DNA of 64,000 nt, taken from positions 62,001 through 126,000 of the forward strand of contig NZ_BCLI01000001.1 of NCBI RefSeq assembly GCF_001748385.1, read 5' to 3'. Position 1 is the stretch's first letter; every line of letters starts with the position of its first letter. This document shows, one piece after another, positions 27,235 through 36,470 of this stretch. The translations under genes and the position numbers were made by a program. The notes beneath the pieces are model-generated. The model did no database searches. It was not told where the DNA came from and saw only the letters and a program-made list of their open reading frames with translations. Origin of the DNA: Vulcanisaeta thermophila. GTDB lineage: Archaea; Thermoproteota; Thermoprotei; Thermoproteales; Thermocladiaceae.

Positions 27235-27516
27235 ATGGGTGCCCTGAGGGTATTCCTTGAAATAATACTGATAATCTTAACACTGGCCCTAATATACACA
27301 TTGGTGGCTCCATACAAGGCTGAGTTGAAGGCATACATAATGAGTATTGGTAATCCCCAACTCTCCCAACTCCTTTACATAATAGGCTATGTAATTTACA
27401 AATTGGGTTATTTATCATACACATTAATAACAATAATTGCCAAATATGCATATAAATTAATTGAATATTTAATGAGCCAAATAAACACAGCCCAAACTAT
27501 TATTCTAGTGCTCTAA
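27235..27516 (+). CDS. Small hydrophobic membrane protein
   Basis: 93 aa, not recognised. An N-terminal membrane helix (FLEIILIILTLALIYTLV) is followed by two further hydrophobic stretches (LSQLLYIIGYVIYKLGYLSY and LITIIAKYAYKLIEYLM) and a hydrophobic C-terminus. A TATA-like AAGTTTAAAT near 27198-27208 lies about 30 nt upstream. It is more AT-rich than its neighbours. Composition and promoter make it a likely real gene, but it is short and could be wrong. Confidence 0.5.
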   Translation: MGALRVFLEIILIILTLALIYTLVAPYKAELKAYIMSIGNPQLSQLLYIIGYVIYKLGYLSYTLITIIAKYAYKLIEYLMSQINTAQTIILVL

Positions 27517-27598
27517 TTTTCTTTTCTCCATTAATAATCATGACCCCTTCCCATTACTCTATATAATAGGTATAATAATAATTAGCTTTGATTGTAAA

Positions 27599-27679
27599 AT
27601 GCCTGGAGTGCATAATTATTTGCGGGCTAGGTTCACAATCGTTGCGTGGTTCGTGTTGATGGTAAAAAGAAATATTTAA
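27599..27679 (+). CDS. Possible 26-residue micro-ORF
   Basis: A 26-codon frame from ATG (MPGVHNYLRA...VLMVKRNI) with a TATA-like TATAATAATA at 27571-27580, 24 nt upstream, in the position for a leaderless start. Its last codons overlap the AT-rich promoter of the next gene. Hydrophobic middle, basic ends. It may instead be the relic of a longer membrane protein, or chance. Confidence 0.25.
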   Translation: MPGVHNYLRARFTIVAWFVLMVKRNI

Positions 27680-27706
27680 ATAATAGAAAGTGATTTCTCA
27701 TTATTG

Positions 27707-28069
27707 ATGAGTTTAGCACCGCTTAAGGAGGTTAGGTCTTGGAAGGATGAGTTGAGGGAGGTGTTGGAGAGGTATGTTAGGGATCCCTTTAAGGATAAGA
27801 TTGAGGAGTACCTAAACTTCCTGGATGTGCTCTATGACAGGTGGTGGAATGGTGATGTAAAGACCAGGGAGTACTATGCGTATCACATGGCACTGCTTCA
27901 GGCCAGGTCTGATAAGACCAATGTAATAAGGGCTAAACTCAACAGTTACTATGCGTACCTAGTTTACAAGGGTTATGTATCGGCTTATAGGCTCATGAAG
28001 GATAAGTACGTGGCTGGTGGTGAATCAATATACACGTGGCTTAGGATGTATAGAAAGATAATGGGCTAA
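27707..28069 (+). CDS. Hypothetical helical protein
   Basis: 120 aa, no recognised family. Charged and almost wholly helical in prediction by eye: KEVRSWKDELREVLERYV, IEEYLNFLDVLYDRWW, YAYHMALLQARSDKTNVIRAKLNSYYAYLVYKG. Rich in Tyr and Trp. ATG at 27707 is preferred to TTG at 27704; a TATTTAAATAA box at 27672-27682 lies about 29 nt upstream. No membrane segment or Cys. Confidence 0.7.
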   Translation: MSLAPLKEVRSWKDELREVLERYVRDPFKDKIEEYLNFLDVLYDRWWNGDVKTREYYAYHMALLQARSDKTNVIRAKLNSYYAYLVYKGYVSAYRLMKDKYVAGGESIYTWLRMYRKIMG

Positions 28070-28102
28070 CACTGAGGAACTGTAAAAGGGACTGTAAAGT
28101 TC

Positions 28103-28651
28103 TTAAAAACGATTCCTAGCCCTCAGGGTGTTCACCACGTAGGTATAGACAATATTCACCACATCGTTAATGCCTAAGTAGGTGGTGTCAATTACCAGGT
28201 TAAATATCGAGAGGTCGTTAATGTCTATGCCGTAAATCATCATGTACCTCCTCCTATTAGACTCCTCCCTAGTCCTAATCTCATTCAGCGCCTCCTCGTA
28301 AGTCCTACCATCCCTACTCGCCAATCTCCTGGCCCTGGCATCCACATCAGCCTTTAAGTAAATCTTTACATCCGCAATATCCTTAAGAATCCACGCTGCC
28401 AAGTGCCCTTCAATGACCACGTTACCCCTCCTGGCCTCCTCAATGCATGCATTATCCACGGACCTATCAATGCTAAAGTCCCTCTCGGCGATTCTATGTA
28501 GCTCTATGAGTGAGACCCCCCTTTCTATGGCTATTTTCCTGAATAACTCGCCTATGGATACAAACCTATAGTTCAGTCGTGAAGCCAATTCCCTGGCCAC
28601 CGTGGTTTTACCACTGGCTGCTTGGCCGCTAATTGCCACAACCCCCATCAT
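28103..28651 (-). CDS. cmk: Cytidylate kinase
   Basis: About 182 aa, archaeal type. P-loop GQAASGKTT near the N-terminus, then FVSIGELFRKIA, the NMP-binding IDRSVDNAC and VVIEGHLAAW, and the LID region with RLASRDGRTYEEA and RRRYMMIYGID. It phosphorylates CMP/dCMP to the diphosphate. It follows L34e on the same strand with stop and start nearly touching; L34e-cmk linkage is typical in archaea. ATG at 28651 chosen; GTG at 28657 is also in frame. Confidence 0.93.
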   Translation of the reverse strand: MMGVVAISGQAASGKTTVARELASRLNYRFVSIGELFRKIAIERGVSLIELHRIAERDFSIDRSVDNACIEEARRGNVVIEGHLAAWILKDIADVKIYLKADVDARARRLASRDGRTYEEALNEIRTREESNRRRYMMIYGIDINDLSIFNLVIDTTYLGINDVVNIVYTYVVNTLRARNRF

Positions 28652-28657
28652 AATCAC

Positions 28658-28918
28658 TTATGACGACCTCACGGCAAGTCTAAGGGCGAGGGCTAGGCAC
28701 CTATGGCATACATACCCTCCGTAGGGCCTCGATACCGTCAAGCCTCTCAAGTGCCTAGTCTTAACCCTGGCCATGTCAATACCACTCAGGGGCTTTCCGC
28801 AAATGGCACATTGGGGCTTTGAGGAAAACCTCTTTTCATAATGAGTCACCCTCCTACCCCCTGGAGTTTTCATGCTTATCCTCCTCAGTGATCTCGATCG
28901 CAGCGCTGGCCTTGGCAT
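28658..28918 (-). CDS. rpl34e: Large ribosomal subunit protein eL34
   Basis: 86 aa. MPRPALRSRSLRRISMKTPGG start with two zinc-knuckle Cys pairs (CAICGKPL and CHRCLA) and VTHYEKRFSSKPQC between, all standard for archaeal L34e. Upstream of cmk in the same operon. Confidence 0.96.
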   Translation of the reverse strand: MPRPALRSRSLRRISMKTPGGRRVTHYEKRFSSKPQCAICGKPLSGIDMARVKTRHLRGLTVSRPYGGYVCHRCLALALRLAVRSS

Positions 28919-28935
28919 GGACGCTCATCCTTAAC

Positions 28936-30003
28936 TCATGGGTTTTTATCTTTTACCACATGGGCATACCTGCGGCTCCATGGGCCCTCCTTAATAACGC
29001 CCTGCTCTAGGTATCTTAGGAATTCTTCATAACTCACCACATTAACCCTGGCCTTCATGAGGGCCATCTTAACCTCCTCATTGGTCGCATTCATCCAGTT
29101 TATGTGCTCTAGCATGGGGCTTGGTATCACCTTTAAACCAACTCCCCTCACCGTGTAGGATGCCCTTTGCAACTCATAGAATAACCTATTAATCCTATCC
29201 CTCTTGGACATGCTCATTATTATGGCCCTCTCGAGATTGTGGGTTTCGTACCTTGTCCTCAGTATTATCTCAATGATCTTATTTATCCTATCAGGAACAC
29301 CCACCACGGACCCTCTCAATTCAATCCTGCACCTGGGTATGGTGAGTTTATGATGCATGTATAATTCGTAAGACTCGCCCTTGGTTCTCCTTTCCTTATC
29401 CACAATGCCCCCGATTATAAAGGCGCTGGTTTTACCTATCAACTCCTCATTCAATACACAATCACCCTCGGGGTCCAGGAATACGGAGTTGAGGATTGAT
29501 GGTGGCCCGCCCTTATCAATAATTACTCGAAACCTAGCATTCACGGCAAACCTAGCGATGCGTTTAATAATCTCATCATTAATGCTCGAGAATACCAGGT
29601 TACCATCCCAGAGGTAATTCCGAACCGTGCTTATTGACGCCAGGAGCTGCTCCACTAACTCATTCTTCTCACTCTCCGTATGCCTATGCCATAGGGCCAG
29701 GTCCACTATGAAGAGGGGCTCCCTTGGGGGTATGAGTGCTATATTGAGCGGTTTGGGGCATGTGCCTACCCTGGTTAGTGATGCATCACATTTGGTGAGG
29801 TCGCCCCTTAATAGTCGTGCATCACCGCTTAGCATTAATGCAACCTTACCCATACCTTCTGGGCACACCTCGTACTTACCTATTAGTAATTGAACGGCAA
29901 TGCACTGGAGGTAATCACCACGGCACTTAAAACCCCTGGGTATGCACAAAGTTCCAATACCCAATCCCCTAAGCAGTTGCAGCAACTCATTACCTAATAT
30001 CAT
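28936..30003 (-). CDS. trm10: Trm10-family tRNA position-9 methyltransferase
   Basis: 355 aa. Central SPOUT domain: FIVDLALWHRHTESEKNELV, a TVRNYLWDGNLVFSS segment, SAFIIGGIVDKERRTKG (the SAM-binding knot region) and IPRCRIELRGSVVGVPDRINKIIEI. These match archaeal Trm10 (Sulfolobus type, methylating N1 of purine 9). The N-terminal 100 residues are Cys-rich (Cys in GTLCIPRGFKCRG, YLQC, VCPEG, KCDAS, GTCP), which may bind zinc. Whether it makes m1A9, m1G9 or both is not visible. Divergent from the TatD-like gene. Confidence 0.82.
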   Translation of the reverse strand: MILGNELLQLLRGLGIGTLCIPRGFKCRGDYLQCIAVQLLIGKYEVCPEGMGKVALMLSGDARLLRGDLTKCDASLTRVGTCPKPLNIALIPPREPLFIVDLALWHRHTESEKNELVEQLLASISTVRNYLWDGNLVFSSINDEIIKRIARFAVNARFRVIIDKGGPPSILNSVFLDPEGDCVLNEELIGKTSAFIIGGIVDKERRTKGESYELYMHHKLTIPRCRIELRGSVVGVPDRINKIIEIILRTRYETHNLERAIIMSMSKRDRINRLFYELQRASYTVRGVGLKVIPSPMLEHINWMNATNEEVKMALMKARVNVVSYEEFLRYLEQGVIKEGPWSRRYAHVVKDKNP

Positions 30004-30046
30004 TGCTCAGCAACATTTTAATTCAGGGACTTATAAACATGATAAC

Positions 30047-30913
30047 GTGAACAGTGAGGAATTACCCATATGCGACAACCACGCACACGCCAACGCAGTA
30101 ATTGGTATGGGGCCCAGGGAGTTGGCCAGGAGGTTTAGGAGGGAGGGTGGTAAATTCATAGTCATGGTCTCACTACTAACCTGGAGCCTTGGTCTAAACC
30201 CCGGCAGTATGGATGACGTAAGGAAACTCTATGACTACACCATAGAGGCTGCGAGGGTGATTAATGAGGAGGGCATTAAGTCCGTGGCCGTCGTGGGGCT
30301 CCACCCAGCCGAGGGCTTCGAGCTAATTAAGCGTGGTTGGTCCCTCGGGGATGTGGAGGACTTCATGAGGAAGGCCATAGACCTGGCGGGTAAGTACGTT
30401 AGTGAGGGCAAGGCAGTGGGTATTGGTGAGGTGGGGCGCCCACATTGGGAGGTTGATGAGAGGATCATGGACTTCTTCAACGGAATAATAAAGTACGCAT
30501 TGGGCGTTGCCAGGGATGTTGATGGGGTTGTCCACCTACACCTAGAAAGAAATGGCCTAGCCACCACCCAGTCAATCATAGGCATTGCCAGGGAGGTTAA
30601 CATAAAGCCCTACAGGGTCATAATGCACCACGCACAACCAGTGAGTATTGACTTAGCCTTTAACAATGGGTTAATGCCCTCAATACCCATGGGGCGTAGA
30701 GGTGAGTTTGAGGAGGCGGTTAAGCATGGACCAAGGTTCCTCGTGGAGAGCGACTTCATAGATGATCCCAGGAGGCCAGGGGCCGTTATCCCACCCTGGA
30801 CCCTGGCTAGGAAGCTTAGGAATTACGTTAGTAATGGCTTAATAAACAGGGACTTCCTGGTGAGCATGTGCCACGACAACATACTCAAGGTTTATGGAAT
30901 AAACATAACATAA
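30047..30913 (+). CDS. TatD-related metal-dependent hydrolase
   Basis: About 288 aa from GTG 30047. Amidohydrolase barrel: CDNHAHAN (paired His), VAVVGLHPAEGF, VGIGEVGRPHW (metal Glu), VVHLHLERN, RVIMHHAQP and VESDFIDDPRRPG, followed by SMCHDNILKVY. This is the COG1831 branch of TatD-like proteins. The start is placed downstream of a TTTTAATT box at 30015-30022; earlier in-frame codons lie inside the divergent Trm10 gene. Nuclease activity is possible but untested. Confidence 0.82.
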   Translation: MNSEELPICDNHAHANAVIGMGPRELARRFRREGGKFIVMVSLLTWSLGLNPGSMDDVRKLYDYTIEAARVINEEGIKSVAVVGLHPAEGFELIKRGWSLGDVEDFMRKAIDLAGKYVSEGKAVGIGEVGRPHWEVDERIMDFFNGIIKYALGVARDVDGVVHLHLERNGLATTQSIIGIAREVNIKPYRVIMHHAQPVSIDLAFNNGLMPSIPMGRRGEFEEAVKHGPRFLVESDFIDDPRRPGAVIPPWTLARKLRNYVSNGLINRDFLVSMCHDNILKVYGINIT

Positions 30914-30946
30914 AGGTATTTAAGTTAGTCCGTGATCGTTTCATGA

Positions 30947-31360
30947 ATGAGTGAGGAGGAGAGGGAGATCATAGAGAGGATTTACAGGAAAATAATAACT
31001 TCGGGCCTTAGGGAGGGCCATAAACAACCCCGGTGCCCAGTGGGTGTTCAATTACTTGGCAATGACCTTAAGAACGCCATTAGCAAGTGTAAGGCGTCGT
31101 TAGTGGATTTCTACGCCGATTGGTGCATACCCTGTAAAATACTTGAACCAATAATAAACAAGCTATCCCAGGTCTACGCTGGCAAGATACTCTTTGCCCG
31201 TGTTAATGCGGATGAGCATCCTGAGGTGGCCATGGAGTTCGAGGTAATGTCCCTACCCACCGTAATACTGTTCAGGAATGGTGAGGAGGTTTACAGGATA
31301 ATAGGGGCCGTGGATTATAACACAATGCGTAGGTACATAGAGGCATTCCTCATTGATTAA
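30947..31360 (+). CDS. Thioredoxin
   Basis: 137 aa. The thioredoxin fold has the active site W59C60IPC63 in FYADWCIPCK, the cis-Pro SLPTVILF and FRNGEEVYRIIGA. An N-terminal helical extension of about 30 residues (with C30) is unusual for a simple thioredoxin. Its stop abuts the stop of the convergent His-rich protein gene. Confidence 0.93.
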   Translation: MSEEEREIIERIYRKIITSGLREGHKQPRCPVGVQLLGNDLKNAISKCKASLVDFYADWCIPCKILEPIINKLSQVYAGKILFARVNADEHPEVAMEFEVMSLPTVILFRNGEEVYRIIGAVDYNTMRRYIEAFLID

Positions 31361-31858
31361 TCAAACATTAAGCTCCATAATTACTAACCTCCTACCATCC
31401 TGGTGCGGCAGTATGAACGTGATCTTATACCCATCACCGAAAAAGATCACACTAACATCATTACCCAGGTGGAACTCACCATCAAGGCTGGCAAGGAAGC
31501 AGTAATCACAATTTTTAGCATTACTCACCACGTCCCTGAATATATTAATGGCCTGAGAACCCTTGGTAATTATTGATGCCAAAACACCCACATGGTCCCC
31601 ATGAATATGATGGTCAATCTTAGCGCCGTACTTACTTTCCAGCGTATTTATTAACTGTGTGATTTCCTCAAGAGCCTCCTTGGGCACCTCCGTTATGTGG
31701 TGATGGTGATGGTGCCCCTCATCCTCCTCGTTTTCCTCCCCTGTTGAGAAGCCGAAGGTCATGTTTATGAGGAGCTCCAGGTCCTCGTTCTGTGATATCC
31801 TTTCAATTTCTTTACTAAGCCTCCTCCACTCCTCAAGACCAAGCTTAATTTGCATCAT
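31361..31858 (-). CDS. His-rich hypothetical protein with natural hexahistidine run
   Basis: 165 aa, family not recognised. An acidic stretch (EENEEDEG, 41-48) is followed by six consecutive His (49-54), and a second His cluster HHIHGDH lies at 83-89, so metal binding is likely. The C-terminal half looks like a small alpha/beta domain (CDYCFLASLDGEFHLGND, VSVIFFGDGYKITFILP). No membrane segment or signal. Nickel or zinc storage or sensing is a guess. Confidence 0.75.
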   Translation of the reverse strand: MMQIKLGLEEWRRLSKEIERISQNEDLELLINMTFGFSTGEENEEDEGHHHHHHITEVPKEALEEITQLINTLESKYGAKIDHHIHGDHVGVLASIITKGSQAINIFRDVVSNAKNCDYCFLASLDGEFHLGNDVSVIFFGDGYKITFILPHQDGRRLVIMELNV

Positions 31859-31965
31859 TAAGTCCCACGTGAACTCACAGATTAATAAAACTGACTGATG
31901 CTCGATTATGGCCTTATTATATATTATTTATCAATTCACGGTAAATATATAGTCACCGTATATAG

Positions 31966-31982
31966 TTACTTACAATAAGTAA
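31966..31982. promoter_or_regulatory. Palindrome upstream of glutamine synthetase
   Basis: TTACTTA-caa-TAAGTAA, perfect 7-bp arms with a 3-nt spacer, immediately upstream of the TATA-like CTTATTAA (31985-31992) of glnA. A short direct repeat TATATAGT lies just before it (31946-31968 region). The position fits an activator or repressor site of Lrp/AsnC type, which often control nitrogen genes in archaea; the regulator is inference. Confidence 0.5.
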
Positions 31983-32012
31983 AGCTTATTAATGAGTTAA
32001 AATAAACTAACT

Positions 32013-33341
32013 GTGCCCTTTGAGAGTCCAGACATGGAACCAATAGACCTCTGGAGGGTGTTAAAAGGTGCCGGTATAAAGTATGTTAAGTTCATAATAG
32101 TGGACATAAACGGCGCACCAAGGTCTGAGATAGTACCCATAGACATGGCCAAGGACCTCTTCATAGACGGAATGCCCTTCGACGCATCCTCAGTACCATC
32201 GTACTCCACCGTGAATAAGAGCGACTTCGTGGCCTATGTGGACCCGAGGGCCGTATATATAGAGTACTGGCTTGATAATAAGGTGGCTGATGTATTCACA
32301 TTAATATCAGACATAGGCAATAAACCATCACCACTAGACCCAAGGAGAGTCCTGGACAATATACTAAAGGATGCCAAGTCAAAGGGCTATGAGTTCCTCA
32401 TGGGCGTTGAGATGGAGCACTTCGTGGTTAAGGAGGAGAATGGTAAGCCTACGCTCGCAGACACTGGTATATACTTCGATGGTTGGAACATAACAACGCT
32501 CCACAACTACATGAAGGAGATTGTGGCGGGGCTTGCCGAGGCCGGGATTAACTACACGAAGATTCATCACGAAGTTGCGCCAAGCCAGTACGAGGTGAAC
32601 ATAGGGGCCACGGACCCCCTAAGGCTGGCTGACCAGATTATTTACTTTAAAATAATGGCTAAGGACATAGCCCAGAAGTACGGTTTGAGGGCTACCTTCA
32701 TGCCCAAGCCCTTCTGGGGTATGAACGGTAGTGGCGCCCATACGCACATTAGTGTCTGGAAGGATGGCAGGAACCTATTCCAGAGCAACACGGGCAAGAT
32801 AACCGAGGAGTGTGGCTACGCCATAAGCTCAATACTATCCAACGCAAGGGCCCTGAGCGCCTTTGTGGCGCCACTGGTAAATTCATACAAGAGGTTGGTG
32901 CCTCATTATGAAGCACCAACAAGGCTCGTTTGGGGATATGCCAACAGAAGCGCTATGATCAGGATACCGCAGTATAAAATGAGGATTAATAGGATTGAGT
33001 ATAGGCACCCAGACCCCTCAATGAACCCATACCTAGCCTTCGCGACAATCGTACTAACAATACTAAAGGGACTTGATGAGAAGAAGGAGCCCCCACCACC
33101 AACCGATGAAGTGGCCTATGAACTGCCTAATGCACCCGAAACCCCAGCGACTATAGAGGATGCAGTCAGGGAGCTATCTAAGAGCTTCCTAGCCTCGGCA
33201 TTACCGAGTGAGTTGGTAAGTGCTTACATAAGGATGAAGCTCAATGAGTGGGAGGACTACCTAACCAAGGTGGGTAGTTGGGAGAAGACCTGGAACGTAA
33301 TAACTGACTGGGAGTATAGTAGGTATTTAATAACTGCATAA
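32013..33341 (+). CDS. glnA: Glutamine synthetase
   Basis: 442 aa, type I length. GTG start. FIIVDINGAPRSEIVP and FDASSVPSY at the N-terminus, GVEMEHFV (metal Glu), EVAPSQYEVNIG, the ATP-binding KPFWGMNGSGAHTHIS, and NSYKRLVPHYEAPTRLVWGYANRS. It makes glutamine from glutamate, ammonia and ATP. The Tyr adenylylation site region common in bacteria is not evident at the C-terminus. Preceded by the palindrome at 31966-31982. Confidence 0.96.
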   Translation: MPFESPDMEPIDLWRVLKGAGIKYVKFIIVDINGAPRSEIVPIDMAKDLFIDGMPFDASSVPSYSTVNKSDFVAYVDPRAVYIEYWLDNKVADVFTLISDIGNKPSPLDPRRVLDNILKDAKSKGYEFLMGVEMEHFVVKEENGKPTLADTGIYFDGWNITTLHNYMKEIVAGLAEAGINYTKIHHEVAPSQYEVNIGATDPLRLADQIIYFKIMAKDIAQKYGLRATFMPKPFWGMNGSGAHTHISVWKDGRNLFQSNTGKITEECGYAISSILSNARALSAFVAPLVNSYKRLVPHYEAPTRLVWGYANRSAMIRIPQYKMRINRIEYRHPDPSMNPYLAFATIVLTILKGLDEKKEPPPPTDEVAYELPNAPETPATIEDAVRELSKSFLASALPSELVSAYIRMKLNEWEDYLTKVGSWEKTWNVITDWEYSRYLITA

Positions 33342-33384
33342 ATTATGGGTTAAAAATTAATTATTTAAAGTTTGGTGATTTTAT

Positions 33385-36300
33385 TCATTGTTTTTCAATG
33401 TATATTGCGGGTCTACCTGGGAGTGCATTCCTAGCCCTATTCTCAGGGTCATACGTCGGTTTTGTGGCATCCTGAATCACAACCTCTGCATTAACCTTAT
33501 ACGCTATGTACCTCCTCATTTCCTCAAAAACCCTGATCTCCACATCCCTACTAATTATATTCCTGGGTATGGTCCCATCAATGTACTTAGACACTAGGTT
33601 CGCAACCACGTTGGACATGCGCCTGAACCTGGGCTCGCTAATTATGCTCCTAATTGCCTCACCCATGGTCTTACCCTCATTGATTAACCTTGATGCCTCC
33701 TTAACGATCTCGTAATACTCGATTGGGGGCCCAACGTAGAGGTGCACTGTCTTTGGTTTTATGTTCGTAACCCTGAGTATCTCCTGTATATCGGAAATAA
33801 CCCTGTCAACGAGGTTTATTGCCACATCCACCTCCTCATTTATCAATGACTTATCAGCCTCAGGCCAGGGTTCTAGGGATACGAAGGTTTCGTTACCCAT
33901 CCTGTGCCATAGTTCTTCGGCTATGTGGGGGATCAATGGCTGTATTAACTTAACCCACCTCTCTAGCACGTACCAAGTAACCCAGTTAATCTCATCCTGA
34001 CCCACACCACTTACAGATGCCACCTCCAGGTACCTCTCCACTGCCGATAATAAACCAAAGAATGCTCCCAGTGCATATGCCCTAATGTTCTCCCTCTCCA
34101 TATCCTCCGTGGCCTCCACAATGACCTTGTTAACCCTCGATAACAACCACCTACTAATGAAGGATAAGCCACCAACACCACTGGGTTTACCCCTCCTTAT
34201 TATGTCATTGGCTATGACCCAGAACCTCTGCAACCTACTGGCCGTATTAGCCACATCATCCTCCCTCCAATCCAAGGTTGTTTCTAAATCCGCCGCAGAC
34301 GCTATGTAAAGCCTCGCTAAATCACTACTATAATGCCTAGGTATATCGGGCAGGGGCAGCACATTACCCAACGACCTACTCATCTTCATACCCTCCCTAA
34401 TCACGAACTCATTAAATGTGATGGCCCTTGGCCAGTACTCCTCGGGGAATATGCCCACGTGGTGGAATATGAAGAAGCTAAGGTGGCTACTAATGAGGTC
34501 TGGCCCACTGTGCCTCTCATCCACTGGGTACCAGTAGGTGAATTCCCTCCTTAAATCATTAATTAAATCTTCACTCACATTGAAGATCTTAGCCACATCA
34601 GAGGCCTTTCCGATTCCCAGGAATACATAGTCGAAGAAGCTCATTATGGCGTTGAGGGCCTCGGAATCCCCACCCCTGGTCTCAATAACCCTCCTGGCGA
34701 AGTCCCCGAGCTCCTTGGCCAATGGGCTCGACTTAATCTTATGGGCCACGGTGTAGTAGGCCATGTATATCGTCGAGTCGCTCAGGGACTCTATTATCCA
34801 CTCCGGGTCCCAGGGCAGTCTAGTCCCGAGCCCCCTCTTCCTGGCGCATGGCCTCATGGAAAGCCAGTGGAAGGTGTCCTCAAAGTTCTTTCTATACCTC
34901 TCGGGTATTATCCTCATGGAGTTAAGGCATTTGAAGGCCTTCTCCTTCCACTCGGGGTTTCCATAGTTGAGGAACCATTGATCCTTGATCACGGCGGCGA
35001 TTATGGGGTTCCCACTCCTCGTGTACACGTTCCTGGGCTCCACCTCGTAGATCCTACCCCACGCGTTCACCTTCATCAACTCATCAATAGTCCTCTTCCT
35101 AGCCTCCTCAACCTTCATTCCTGGGAATAATGTGTTATTATTCATAACGCCGTTGTAGAATTCCTCCCTATACACAATCCTCGTGGCTTCGTCCAGTTTA
35201 TCCTTGTCACCCTGGTTCTTAATGCCCAGTCTCTCCACAACATCCTTTGCAGGGTACTTGCCATAGTTGGGAAGTTTGATTATGCTTATGGGCTCTAAAT
35301 CCTTAACCAAGTCCCTAATTCCATACCTGCTCAGTGTCTTTTCATCATTCTTAAGATCCATTAATGCCACGTAATCATACGGTGCGTGGGCCGGTACACT
35401 ATAAACAACCCCTGTGCCCGTGTTCTCATCAACGAAGGACGCGGGGAGTACGGGAACCCTCCTATTTATTAATGGCGCCATCACGAACCTACCCACCAAT
35501 TCCTCCCCAGAGACCTCACCCACAACCTTAACTTTATAGCCCTGATAACTCAACTTCCAAGCCGCGGGCCTGGATATGATCCATTCTTCATTATTAACCC
35601 TGGCCACTACGTACTTAATCGACGGATTAACCCAGACATTGGTTATTCCATATATGGTCTCAGGCCTTAACGTGGCGGCCACTAGGTACCTATTCTCACC
35701 CTCTATCTTGAACTTTACCAGGTTGAATTCCAGTATGTCTATTGTTATTTCATCACCACCCCTAATATCATGCTCACCCACGGCCTGCCCCTCATCTGGG
35801 GAGTAAAGCACCACGTGACTACCCTGGGTTATGTAGCCCTTCTCCCTCAGTTTGTAGTATTGCCATATTATGAATGCATTGTAATCGGGATCCCCAGTGG
35901 TGAATTGCCTCCTAAAGTCCATGGAATAGCCCATGGCCTTAAAGTCGTTTGCGTAGACTGAGGCGAAGAACTTGGCTATGTTCCAGGGATCCTTGAAGGA
36001 TTCAAGGATCTCCTTAACCTTATTCTCATCACTTACGTACAGGCTCACGTACCATGAGTACAACTTTATATCCTCGGGATCCCCCCTCATTATCCTATCG
36101 GCCACTGACTGTATTGGTGTTCCCGTTATGTGCCATGCTATGGGGAATAGTACGTTGTAACCCCTGGCCCTCTTGTACCTGGCTATTATATCACCTATGG
36201 TGAATGTCCTGCCATGACCGATGTGGGGAGGCCCTGATACGTAGGGGTATGGCACCGTTATGAAGTACTTCGGTCTGGATGGGTCAGGCTCTGCGTTGAA

Positions 36301-36405
36301 GATCCCTCTTTCGTACCATTCCCTTTGCCATTTACGTTCAATCTCCCTTAACTCCCTAAGAAAGTCGCCATACAGCTCCTCCGACTTTGACACACCTCTA
36401 CTCAT
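33385..36405 (-). CDS. leuS: Leucyl-tRNA synthetase, archaeal type
   Basis: 1006 aa, within the archaeal/eukaryotic LeuRS range. HIGH motif H61IGH64 in SGPPHIGHGRTFTIGD; WHITGTPI, the CP1 editing domain (VAATLRPETIYGITN), and GMKMSRSLGNV, the KMSKS loop, encoded near 34370. C-terminal anticodon-binding helical domain and tail. A TATA-like CATTTTTAATG (36429-36439) lies about 29 nt before the ATG. A second diverged copy of LeuRS is known in some crenarchaea; the catalytic and editing motifs look intact here. Confidence 0.93.
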   Translation of the reverse strand: MSRGVSKSEELYGDFLRELREIERKWQREWYERGIFNAEPDPSRPKYFITVPYPYVSGPPHIGHGRTFTIGDIIARYKRARGYNVLFPIAWHITGTPIQSVADRIMRGDPEDIKLYSWYVSLYVSDENKVKEILESFKDPWNIAKFFASVYANDFKAMGYSMDFRRQFTTGDPDYNAFIIWQYYKLREKGYITQGSHVVLYSPDEGQAVGEHDIRGGDEITIDILEFNLVKFKIEGENRYLVAATLRPETIYGITNVWVNPSIKYVVARVNNEEWIISRPAAWKLSYQGYKVKVVGEVSGEELVGRFVMAPLINRRVPVLPASFVDENTGTGVVYSVPAHAPYDYVALMDLKNDEKTLSRYGIRDLVKDLEPISIIKLPNYGKYPAKDVVERLGIKNQGDKDKLDEATRIVYREEFYNGVMNNNTLFPGMKVEEARKRTIDELMKVNAWGRIYEVEPRNVYTRSGNPIIAAVIKDQWFLNYGNPEWKEKAFKCLNSMRIIPERYRKNFEDTFHWLSMRPCARKRGLGTRLPWDPEWIIESLSDSTIYMAYYTVAHKIKSSPLAKELGDFARRVIETRGGDSEALNAIMSFFDYVFLGIGKASDVAKIFNVSEDLINDLRREFTYWYPVDERHSGPDLISSHLSFFIFHHVGIFPEEYWPRAITFNEFVIREGMKMSRSLGNVLPLPDIPRHYSSDLARLYIASAADLETTLDWREDDVANTASRLQRFWVIANDIIRRGKPSGVGGLSFISRWLLSRVNKVIVEATEDMERENIRAYALGAFFGLLSAVERYLEVASVSGVGQDEINWVTWYVLERWVKLIQPLIPHIAEELWHRMGNETFVSLEPWPEADKSLINEEVDVAINLVDRVISDIQEILRVTNIKPKTVHLYVGPPIEYYEIVKEASRLINEGKTMGEAIRSIISEPRFRRMSNVVANLVSKYIDGTIPRNIISRDVEIRVFEEMRRYIAYKVNAEVVIQDATKPTYDPENRARNALPGRPAIYIEKQ

Positions 36406-36470
36406 TTCGCCTGTTGAGAAAACCCATCATTTTTAATGATTACCTAAAAACCTAATTAAGTTTTACTAAA

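Noticed and set aside
34741-35130. 129-codon plus-strand ORF inside leuS
   Set aside because: Antisense shadow of the LeuRS gene; Pro/His-rich peptide typical of such shadows.
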